DNA from: Chimonanthus salicifolius
Taxonomy: Eukaryota; Streptophyta; Magnoliopsida; Laurales; Calycanthaceae
Length of the DNA stretch: 64,000 nt
Assembly: GCA_013350335.1 (NCBI GenBank)
Contig: CM023536.1
Location: 46,508,314-46,572,313 of the forward strand
Direction of reading: 5' to 3'
The notes under the pieces: generated by a model
Told to the model about the DNA's origin: nothing
The model's input: only the letters and a program-made list of their open reading frames with translations
Database searches by the model: none
Program-made: the position numbers and the translations under genes
Shown: positions 11,901 through 23,900 of the stretch, one piece after another
Numbering within the stretch: position 1 is the stretch's first letter
Layout of the letters: every line of letters starts with the position of its first letter

Positions 11901-14900
11901 GTGATACGTCATACCATTGCTTAAATTAACTCCAATTTAAGTTTCATTGCCCATTGATCTAACCAAATGAATTTCCACCATTGTTGGATAAAATTTCACC
12001 CAATGGGAAAAACTCATGGGGCTAGGTCAACTAGTGTGACTATACATTACATTACATTCCCCTAAGAACAAGTTTGCACCAAAATTAGTACAAATGGCCA
12101 ATGGGAGCCACTTGTGCCCACATGGATGTGTGGGTTTGAAAGGCTTTAGCTTCTATATTGTGCCTGTAAAATTATTTTTTCTTCATAGGTGACAATTTTA
12201 TTCACATAAGAAAGAAGAGCTTTACAAACAGATAACCAAAAAACCAGGCCAACCGAAGCCAGCCAACCCCTAAAACAAAGAGAGATTAGAAATCTCTTTA
12301 CTATTTCAAAATTAGAAATAACCCCCCGTCTAGCCATATTATCAGCTGAAGAGTTAGCAGCTGTAGGAACCTACGATACCAAGAAACCATTTGAGGAGAT
12401 AGAATACTGAATGAATCATGTCCACTTTATCTAAGACTTTCCAAGGGAAACTTGTGTAACGCCCCGCCCTTTCCGAGAATTTCAGAGTCTAATTTTTTTT
12501 TTTTAATAAACATCGGAAGAGAGCGGGCGGCGTCACGACGCGAGTTAAGTTCAGACTATCCAAGTCTGAACCTTAACTGGCCACCCATGTGTACATGGAA
12601 TAGACCATGATAGTGAATCACACATGGAACTAACATCAACATGCGGAATAATCTAGATTAATTGTGGAATAGAAAGACGAGATAGCAAGTAACAGTCTTA
12701 AACATTAAATAACATAGATCAACCATCCAAAGGTTATTATCCTAATCAAACCATAGCAAGTAACGAATTATTACATGTCCAACAAAATATTCAAGTGACA
12801 GTAATATAACGTAATCCAAATCCATCATTAAAGCACTTAGGCTCAGCTCTCCTCCCAGTCAATGACCTTTTCTTTTCCTTTACTTGTACCTGCAATCTCC
12901 TCTGAGGATAGAATTAGGGCGTTAGATCAACGCGCCCAGTAGGTTCCCGAATCAGGGCTACCACATGTTAGCATATAAAACATGCATATACATATCATAA
13001 TAATACATGTGAGACAAAATTCCATAAAATCATGCTATGTATGAAATGAACATGTAATGAGTCCCACCCATCACCATTCAACACAGCCATCACTTGACGG
13101 GATTCTCATCGTCAAGGTAACCCACAGTGGTCTTTCGGACGCCCCGACGGAGTGTGGCCTCCGGATTCCTCCTGATGGGATTCTCATCATCAGGGTACCC
13201 CACAGTGGTCTTTCGGACGCCCCGACGGAGTGTGGCCTCCGGTTACAACACCATCATCCCATGCCATGCATGAGATGTCTATGCATATATATCATTTAGA
13301 AACATAACTTTACAATCATATAAGTTATCGAAATCAACATAAAACAGCATATTAAATAGTGGTTACAATAAAGGTAGGAAACCTACTGAAGAATCCCTTC
13401 AGTAACTGATCTTTCTTTTGCGTCACCCGGTCACGACTCGCATGTCGTTCGACTTCCGGTACCTTATCCATATACCAATCAGCAAGTCATAACATCATTT
13501 ACTTATTCAATCACATCTACGACCCATCCGCATCATGTGGGGTTCGACCATGCCCTTGGCCGAACATCACCAACTTAGGATTTAACTTCCTACTTTATTT
13601 AATCAACTCTTAAACACTTAACCCTTTTAAGCATGTCTTGTTAAGGTCTATACAACCATACACATGATTATTCCACCTTTGATCAATAATCACTTTTTCC
13701 CATAATTTCAATCACAAAGTCGGCTACACAATAGGGTTACCAAAGACCCTTAGTGGGGTTCGTGTCCGTACATCCAACCCTATGATCATTTCCATCATTG
13801 ATCATTCGACTGGTATTTAAATTTTTTTGCCATTGACCTTAAACCATATTGAAACCAACATTCATAACCATTCCACCATAGTGGGGTTCTATTACCCATT
13901 GCCATATGGTTCTCCATTAGGATCTTTTTAAACCTTTTAATTCAACATGGAACCATTACAATTACGACTCATAAGCTTAGCCTATTTAAAACAGCCCATT
14001 AATTATCAAAACAGCCCCATGGGGTTCGGCCATACTCATAGCCGAACCCTAGGGTTCACTTGATCCAATCAACACCATGATCACTCATGGTTTAATCATG
14101 CTAACTCAACCATGAATTAAACATGGTTCAGCCGCATATTAACCCACCAAAACAGTAACATATTAATCCATTTATTACCATAAGAACACCATATCTTCAT
14201 ATGGTTTTTAACTCACCAAAAACATGAAAGACTTACATGGGGTTCGGCCATCCAAGGTGGCCGAACCCTAGGTCCATGTTTTGGTCTTTCATACATATTT
14301 TTGGTGTCACTTATTCATATAAAAATCAGCACATCATTGCTGCACTTTAACCTCTCAAAACCATCAAATAAATTCATTATTTTGTCCAAATAACCATAAC
14401 ACCTCATGGGATTCGGCCATCCAAGATGGCCAATCCCCATGGTCCATTTTTCCAGTTTTAATCCACTGTTTTAGATCAGTAACTTAACCATAACATTACC
14501 ATGGTTCAGCCATATATTGGCCAACCAAAATCAGTAAATAATCTTCATGTAAATCACATAAAAACCCCATGGTAATGTATGGTTTTTATCTCTCAAAACC
14601 ATCACCATTAACCATAAAATGATCACACCATTTCATGGGGTTCGGCCATGCTCATTGGCTGAACCCTATGGCCTTTGGTTTGAACCACTTAAACATGTCA
14701 TCTTATGTCTAATCTAATCATCCAAAACAGTAAGACATTTGCATGGTTTTATCTTACAAAAATCATCAAGATTTCAACATCAATTCATGGTGTTCGGCCA
14801 TCCAAGATGGCCGAACCCAATGAACCCTTTCATCATTTGATAACCAAGGTCTTAGACCCATGATACATTCAGCCATTCATGACATCCGAATCCATGTTTT

Positions 14901-17900
14901 AAACCTTTCTAAAACATGCATTTGAATCTTAAATCAAACCCAAAAACAGTTCATAAAATCCATGGTTTTCATGTTTCAAAACATGAAAACCAAGCCATCT
15001 CTCACATGGGGTTCGGCCCTTCATGGTGGCCGAACCCAATGGTTATTTTTACCATTTTAAATCCTCCACTAATCAAGGTTAAAACCTTGGTGTATTTGGC
15101 CATAACCATGGCCAATACACACCACATTTGCTCCATGTTATTATACCAAAATAACAAATAAATACTTACCAAACTTCCAATCTTTCTCTTTGCCTTTGGT
15201 CCTTGGTTTCTCCCTTTTATTTCTTCCTTTCTTTTGCTGTTTTGTGCTTGATCTACTGGTGCAAACACCTCTGCTATTCCAGTTAGGAAAAACGAATTTG
15301 AGAGAGGGAGAGAGAGATGGGAATTCTTGGATTCCTTGGTGTGAAAAATGGCCAACCTTGTGTGCTTATTGTTTTTGTAGTTCAGCCCCCAAAACTCCTC
15401 CACTCCCTCATAACTTCTTGCACAAACCAATGGGTATTGGGTGCCATCCAAGGCACCCCTTGGCAGCTACCTATGCAGCCATTCAAATCCCCAAGCATCT
15501 CATCACAATCCCATGTATTCCCATTTAATACATCATGGAAATCACCCCAAACAAGTCCCCAACGTGTGGGACTTGTTTGGGTGGTTAAAGCTGGGCCAAC
15601 CTCTTCAAATTACCCTTAACCTCACTGATTTACAGTCCCTTGAATTTCCATTTCAACTCACCCAACTCAAGGTATGTTTATTCCAACCCAACTCATCACA
15701 TTTAATGCATTTCATTTAATGCACATGAGTTAACTCACCTTTTGAGTTAATTCCAAGTCACCTCAATCCCACTCAACTGATTTGAATCGTGTTTGAGCTC
15801 CCTTGAGGGTTCACACGGTCAACAATAGTCAACTCGGCCCGTTGGGTCCACTTTTAGCTCCTTGACCCGTTTTGACAACATGACCCATTTATGGTATTTT
15901 GGTCATTTCTAATTGGTTTTTACATATGGATCAAGCCTACCCATTTTTCCTCCACTTGATTTCCAATCAAATAGGCTTAACCCCTTTTAATTTAAAATCA
16001 CAAAATGGTCAAATCATCCATTTTGACCCGATGGGCCCCATTTGGGCCCTTTGACCCATTTAGCCATTTTTGACCCAATTGATGTAAATTGCCCAACCAA
16101 TCACACTTAACGTTCATAATGTACTCATATGATCTTAATTTGAGCAATGGGCCCCACCATTTCCTTACTTAACATCACAAAATAATTAATTTAATACATC
16201 AGGGGCATTTTCGTAATAATCCACTTCATTGAGAAATTACCCATCCAATCAAACTTGACAATCATAATGTGCTCATATGATCTTAATTTGAGCAATGGAC
16301 CCCACTATGTTCTCATTTAACATCATAATTATTACATTCACCAAATCCAGGGGCATTTTCGTAATTATCCATTTCATTGAGAAATCGAGGTGTTACAACT
16401 TGAACCCAACACCCAGCCTAGAATAACCTTAGAATCACCTTCCAAAATGCCCCCAGATACACCCAACTCCTTCATTTCAAGAATCCCTCTCCAGAGAGCA
16501 TGCAACTATGAATCAATAACCGAGCAATTAGAGAGAGGGTCATCCCTCTCTGAAACTCCCCAAGATGGTCCTTAATCACACCACTGAACCTGGCCATTCC
16601 TCGACCATGCATACAACTGCCACCAAAATTTAACTTTAGATACCTAGGATCAAGAGGATGTCAGATGCTGACGATGTATCCAACTTCCGCATACCAACCG
16701 AAGCCTAATCTCTGCAGATATCAAAAATACAAGCCCCTTGACAAGGATTTTCCCCCAGCATCTACCAAGTCGCTCTAAATTTAATTACCTCAATAACTTG
16801 GCCAACTATAGACGACTTCCCCTAGAAAACCCTTTTATTTCTTTCCAACCATGTTGACCAGATAATACTTAACACCATGATCTTCCAAAGCTTCCTTCGA
16901 AAAAAGCTAATTCCCATGATAACCATTTCAATCCACACCTTGTGCTGGGCAAAAGGCATACAAAAAGCTATACCCATCAACTGGAGGAAGTGAGACCATA
17001 TGAGATGAGCAAAATAACAGTGTAGGAGAAGATGATTAACTGACTCTATATCAGATAAGCAAAGAGGACATGCATTTACAATAATAATCATCATTTGATG
17101 CCACAAGTGATCAATCGTCAAGATCTTCTCTAATCTGGCAAGCCAATCATAACCTTAACTCTAAGAGAAGCAACCATCTTCCAAATATTCGGATGAAAAC
17201 GAGGAACATCACCAGAGCACATTAACTTTTTGTAGAAAGATTTGACACTAAACTTCGCAGGGATATCTGATTCCGAAATTCTGTAGTCCATTCCAGGACC
17301 AAGCACAAAAACCTTTTTTGGAATATCCATCAGCTCCATCCAGTCATCCACCATCCAATCTCCTAGCTCTTCTGAATTGGGAGCACGATATGACATTATC
17401 ATGTTGATTCTGGAAATTGTCCTTGACCATCACATCTTTATCTGATGCAAAAGAGAAAAGATAAGGGAATTTGAATGCCAACAAAGATTCACCCTCCCAC
17501 TTATGATGCCAAAATAAGGCCTCAAACTCAGAATATACTCTATATCTAATAGTTTTCATGAATGCTGCAGAAACAAAGCGAAGACCTCTCCAAAAACCAG
17601 ACACCCATTTAGAAATCAAATGGACCCTCCACCCATTGCTCAACAAACCTTACTTCTTTATAATGATATCGTTCGACAAACCTTGGAATTATCCCCTTAT
17701 CTCCATAGCCACGTCCTGAGCAAGGCAATATTGAAGCAACGGATCGACCTAATCCCAAAACCCCCTCCTACACCACCTTGTAGACTTGATTCCAAGAGAC
17801 CAAGTGACATTTATGTTTCTCAAGAGCATCAGTCCCCAAGATTTTTTTCTTGATACCTCCATCTGTTGTAGGATATGGTGTATCACATTTTATAAATATT

Positions 17901-20900
17901 GGTTGAATTTGAGATTTTGTTAGATATCATTGATTATAACTGATTTTTCTTTCCTTTTTCCTCGCCTTGATTGACTCACTGTATTATCTTTTTTTATTTT
18001 TTTTTATTAATGTGTGGGAAACTCAGATACAGTCCCACTAAAACCCCCACGGATGAGCCCATTACCCCTAAGGCACACCAAGGTTAGGCCATAGGGGCTC
18101 AAACCCGCAACCTCCTACTTCCTGAGGACTCATTGTATTCTTTATATACATGAATCCTCCTTTGTTAGAAAGAACAAGAAATACAAACTCAAGAGAATGA
18201 TTTCTCTCAATCTTCCTTCAATGTTTCTCTTTTTTTCTCCTTGTTTTCATTTTAATGTGGTATCAGGCAGAAATTGGTCATGCTAATCTTCTCAGGCAAC
18301 AATTTCATCTCATCCTTTGGATCTTTTCTCGTCCCTGAATCTGCCCTATCATGTAAGATTTCATCTTGGACTCCACCTTGTTTCTGTCGCCCATTCCTCT
18401 AGTTCCAATCCATCAAAATGATCTTGGGTTTCACTACAAGTGGGTCCCACGTTTACTGGATTTTTCAAGAATACTCCAGGAACGACTACAATACCATGTT
18501 TCTCACTCTCGATCCAGACCATACTAAGGTTGTTGCCCCCAGATCTGATACTCACATAGTTGCCCCTGTCCCTTGAACATATTCCTTTGGTTCATCTAGG
18601 TTTTCGGTTAAAGGTAGTGTAATGGCCCAGGGCAACAAAATAGTTGTAGGAATGAGAGGATAAGAATAAATAGTATGAATCGTACAATTCTATGATTTTC
18701 GATTCACAATTCACACCCCTAGACCAATTTTCGATACGATTCGAATTTGACAACATTGGGTAAAATTGGAGAATACCATACACTTGGAGCATTGGGAATA
18801 TTTGTAAAATTCCATGCTCACAATGTATTTGACAATATGTTTGAGTGAATGTTGCTTTATGCACATTCAAATGCATAATTGGGTAAGGTTATGGTTTGAC
18901 CTCCTTATGCCATGCTTGGATTTTGTGATGATGTGTACATCACTAGTGAGTACCTATGTTGATAGGGATTGTGGTGGATCAACCTAACCATGTGTAGAAT
19001 GAATTTCTATGATTTGAAGAGGAACTTAATGAAACGTTAGACTAAGTGATATGGGTGAGTTAAGATCAAGTATCTTATAACCCAAGGGGGCTAACTTGTG
19101 CTACAAGGGGGATGGGCTAGCATGATTAAGAATGCACGGAATGCAATGTAAATACTAAGAAAGCCTTATTTGATTTCCACAAAGTAAAGCATGATCACTC
19201 CCCAATGTTAATCCAAATGTGAAAATAATGAACTACGGTTGATCTGATCCACTATGTGGTACGTAGGCAACTGAGAGCATGGTGCTTCAGCTTGATCAAA
19301 AGATGCATTGTGTCACATCCATTTATATTAAGGATAATGTAAGATGCTGAGCATATGTGAAGGGTAGAAAGGGATTGGTGGGATATACCTTCCCTAACAT
19401 AGACCCTAATGCTAGATGTTGAATCCCTCGAAGGCGGCCCAAAGTGGTTATGATGCCTTGGGAGTCCCGATATGATAAGACAAATATTTACATGAGTAGA
19501 GCCTAAAATGGCTAGAAAATTGTGGAAATTCTTAAGATGGACAAATAAGGACTTTGGCACTGAGATGTATGTGACTAGGTCACTTGATTATATTGAGACG
19601 TGGTATGGGTACGCCCCTCACGTGATGATTATATTGAGACGTGGTATAGGTACATCCCTCACGTGATGATTATATTGAGACGTGGTATGGGTACGTCCCT
19701 CACGTGATTATTATATTGATACGTGGTATACGTACGTCCCTCACGTAATGATTAAATTGAGACGTGGTACGGGTACCTGATGCGGACATCTAGAGACGTA
19801 GACAAAAATTTTATTTTGATCCAGGTGGGTGCGCAAGCAATTTGACAGGTTCGGGCTCTGAGTCGAATGATGAAAATTATATCTTCAATCCAGGCAGGTA
19901 CCTGAGTTAGAAGATTATGGGCCCAAGCTCCATTGAGATCAAATGGGCCCAAACGATTGAAGCCCAACTTGATTGCTCCAACCTCCAAAACCCATACTTG
20001 AGTGAACAAGTCAAGTGGGTCCCAAAATTTAAAAGATTCAAGAGTGTTAGATACTTTTGTTCCAAGGAAGAAAGACAGCACAGGCAGTGCTGAAAGTTAA
20101 AAGTAAAATTAACTCTCTTGTATTAATTCACTAAATAGAAGACAATATATAGAGTACAAAGATAATCTCTCCAAATATTTGGGGATCCTAATTTCCTAAT
20201 TAAGAGATTAGACAATCAATCTAATCTAATTTATATCTATAAATGGAAATACAATAAATTTAATATATCTCAACATATTTAATATATCTATAAATTTAAT
20301 AATTAAGAGGTTGAACATATTTAGCTTGACAATCCAACAGTGATGCATCTGATTGGAGCGAAAGCAAATCAACAAGAATCTCCTGGTCGAAGCCTAGAAC
20401 CAGCTGACATCCCGCAGCAGCATGTACCGAAACAGGTACTGGAGAAGGAGCAGTGGAAACTCAGTTCTTGAAGCAGCAAGGCTGCAACACCACCGTACAG
20501 AAGTATAGTTCTCCAAAAAAACGGCAGGAAAAAATGAGGGATCCCACGACAGAAAATGTTCCAGTGGCCAGATCTGTTGCCGGAAAGTGCTAACTGCAAA
20601 AGAAAGAAACGTTGGTAAGCATAGATATCTGCTACAGAAGTCCACCGCAAAGAGAAACTGGTCCGAAGAAGATGTCGAAATCCAACGAGGAATAACATCG
20701 TGGGCAGGAACAGTAAAACGGAGAAAAGCTTAAACCTCCATTCAACAAGACCAAAGAATCGGTCTCAGAGGATTCCACTGGCATTCAAACTCAAAATCGC
20801 ACCATATAGATGACGGTAGAGTTGTGGGATTATTGATTCAAATCTGAAGAAATACTACAGATCAAAGGGAACAAAGATGGCCCTATGAAACACCCATAAA

Positions 20901-23900
20901 ATGCAAGGGAAAAATCTCTAAAATGAGAGGTCAAAGGGCTGGAGAATCATATCCGGAAGGCAAATGGAGATCTTTTGGCTAACAAAAAAGGAAGGGAGTG
21001 AGGATTTTATTTATTTATTGAGATTCAGGGACAGCAGCGGGGGAAAAAAAAAAAGACGAGATAGGCAACGACGGCAACCAGATCGGAGAAAAAGATTGCA
21101 AAAATGGGTCCCACATAGCATGAACCAAGTTGGCAGCCTCGTAGATGCAAAATAGAGTGAGTGGCGACAATGGTAGTGCAAGAACCATGGGCATAATTGC
21201 TAAATCCAACCAGATCGAACAACTCCAAAAACTGGAGTTATAGGCATCCCAAATAGTAGATCTGAAGAGATTGAGCCAAAAAGAGGGCCGACCGTTGATG
21301 GAGATGGAAGAACACCTGGTGCATGGAAGCAAGAGGCAGGGGCGACACAAGTAGGCTTGTGTCCAAGCCAAAATAGCCCATAAGCACGGAGATCTAACCC
21401 AAAAAAGCCCAAAAAATGGGGTTCGACGATCCAAGCAGCAATCCAGAAAACCTGGAAAAGGGGGGCCTACTGTTGATCGATGACCAAGGTCCACCTTAGG
21501 CGTAGATAGTTGGGCCGGGGGCGACCATGGCAGTGTCGATCCTAGGTGCAAAAGTGCAGGATTCTTGTAGATCAAAGGAAAAAATCCCAACAAGTGAGGT
21601 TTCGGGCGTCACTGTAGCAAGATTGTAGAACCATTAAAGGGGGCCCCACCTTGGACCGAAATCCTAAGGGATCCTTAGTCGAAGATAGGTTGCCAAGGTG
21701 CGAAGGTGTCCTCCAAGTTTGAGCACGATCAGAGAGCGGAGGACACGGATCTAGCCAATCGTTGAAGAAGGCACAACAAGCCAGCGATGGTGATGAACTG
21801 ACAATAGAAAAGGGAAGAAGAAAAGGGTTACAAAGCCGCAGGCATTAGATGATGGGGGCTCCTCCCTCTGCTGAAAAAGTTTTCAGCGGCAGAGGGAGAG
21901 AAAAAGATTGTAGGCTTCTCTCGCTCGAGAGACGAAATCAAAATAAGGATTGTGAGTGTCTAGGCTGATACCATGTTGAAAGTTAAAAGAGTAAAATTAA
22001 CTCTCTTGTAATAATTCACTAAATAAAAGACAATATATAGAGTATAAAGATAATCTCTCCAAATATTTGGGGTTACTAATTTCCTAATTAAGAGATTACA
22101 CAATCAATCTAATCTAACCTGTATCATCTGTAAATGGAAATACAATAAATTTAATATATCTCAACAGGCAGAACTTTTGGGTTCGTGAGAATGACTTCGG
22201 GAGGTCAAGAAGAAAGGGTTGTCCGAGAATCCAATGGACTGTTGCTCGAGAGGCACAGAATAATAGTAAATCCAGCTGGTTCCAGAGGGGAGCCCCATTC
22301 AAGAAAACCCAGCAAGTAGAGAAAACCAGAAACATGAATGACAAAACTGATGGGGCTCAGAGAAAAAGGGAAGTTTCGAACATGGGTTGGACAGGCGACC
22401 GGAAGAAAGGACTTTAGGAGTCGCCGGTGGGTGGACAGGGGAAGGAGGTTGGACGTGGAGGAGAGAGAACATCCCTGGTGAGGAGGAGAGATTGAGACTG
22501 AGCTGATGCCACCAACAGCTAACCAAGCCAAAGTTGAGGATTGGCTCTCCAAGGCAGTGGTAGCCTCCTCCATGGGAAGAATGCATCAGTCAGAAGTCAA
22601 GCAGCTTCTTCTCCAGATTGGCCTCCCCAATCCTCTAATCAGTCAGCTTGGGGATGATTGTTTCCTGATTGGTCTTTCATCGGAGGTGGAGGTACTGCAC
22701 TTCCTTTGGGCCTCGACGAAGTTTATGCAACTCAAGAAAGTGAGAAGCTGGGTGCCAGATATGTTTCTTCACAGAAGGCTGATGTGGATTAGATGTAATG
22801 GCTACCCTTTGGAGGGTTGGACAGAGGAGATTATGGGAGCCTTCTGTAGACATCTCGGGAAATTCCTGAAAATCGAGGAAGCTAACTTGAGTAGGGAGGA
22901 TTGTTCTTCACTGTCTCTTCTACTCGAGATCGGACTAACGGAAAGGCTGTCGGAGTTGGTTTGCCTCAATCTCAACTGTAAAACCCATATCATAGCCCTG
23001 AGGGAGGTTGAGGAAGCTCCTAGGCACCAATCCCGGTCAGAAAATCGATTGGAAAACCCCTTCCCACCGGAAAAAAGGAATCCAAAAGCCAACCTCAATT
23101 GATCATTGCAAGTTGGGACACGTGGCAGTCATGTAGATGCATCGATTTCCAAGAATGCTGCTTCAGTTCCCCAAGGGCCAGGACACCAGTCTCTCTGGAC
23201 GAATGAGGAAGGCATGCAGCGGCACCGATGTGAAGACCAATGGGAAATGTTGTTTCAAAACCTCTAAAAGAAAGTGATGGTTTTGCACCTCCGAGGCATG
23301 CAAATGAAGTATTTAAGGCAGCAATAGGTAGTTGGGTCCTTGGTGGATCTCCTGGGTATGGAGCTGGAGCCCTTTTGGGCTCAATTGAATGATGAGCCTA
23401 GCCCTGGCCCAGTTGACACCTCTCCAGCTGCACTTTCAGGTCCAACCCAGAGGTGGGGGGTAGGGCCCTTCTGGACCTAGCTCATAACTCAAGCTGGCTC
23501 TGGCCCAGCTGCTGCTCACTGGGCCCTCAATAACGTCCCTGTTCAGAAGCCTCTCAAGCCTGGAGCCTGTAGACAGGCTCTTACCTGCCCAACAGGATAT
23601 CCAGCAAAGCTCGGGAATGATAACGGAAGCCAGCCTATGGACCAGAGATCGCCAGCATCGGGAAACCTGATTCTGGCCTTCCAATTCCCGCCAGATTCTT
23701 CCACCAGAGACTCCAGAACCACATAGAGCCTCCAAAAATCGTCCCAGGCTTCTCTCTTTACAGGCAGAAGGGACAAGAAGGTGTCAAATAAGCGGCGGTT
23801 GGAAACTGGGAGCTCCATGAGGAAACCAAATTCATCAAATGGGGAAGGAAGCCAGATAGTTCCTAACAGCAGACAGAAGCAAGGGACAACAGAAGATTGG

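Larger units (their letters stand above)
12455..16397 (-). mobile_element. solo-LTR-like element B (3.9 kb) with exact 5-bp duplication
   Basis: The ends are TGTAACGCCCC (12455) and GAGGTGTTACA (16397), i.e. TG..CA with extended inverted termini. The flanks are ACTTG at 12450-12454 and ACTTG at 16398-16402, a perfect 5-bp target duplication as made by LTR-retrotransposon integrase. No coding region is present. Its left 100 bp, reverse-complemented, match the right end of 4353-7766, so it is the same family in opposite orientation. A solo LTR left after LTR-LTR recombination fits best. A LARD-like non-coding element is less likely because no internal LTR pair is seen. Confidence 0.85.
20088..22166 (-). 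mobile_element. non-autonomous LTR retrotransposon (2.1 kb) with target duplication
   Basis: Two similar direct repeats, 20088-20275 and 21974-22166, open TG(T/C)TGAAAG and close CTCAACA. They are bracketed by GGCAG at 20083-20087 and GGCAG at 22167-22171, a perfect 5-bp duplication. Next to the right LTR, on the minus strand, is TGGTATCAGCC, an initiator-Met-tRNA type primer-binding site, so the element reads on the minus strand. The 1.7-kb interior has a 192-codon open frame (21015-21593) without retroviral motifs. It is therefore dependent on proteins made elsewhere. It lies inside a LINE ORF1. Confidence 0.9.

Noticed and set aside
14916..15719. Cluster of overlapping open frames on both strands
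   Set aside because: They fall in the non-coding solo LTR B and cross its hairpin copies.
21015..21593. 192-codon open frame on the minus strand as a host gene
   Set aside because: It lies wholly inside a non-autonomous LTR element with a target duplication and shows no known domain.
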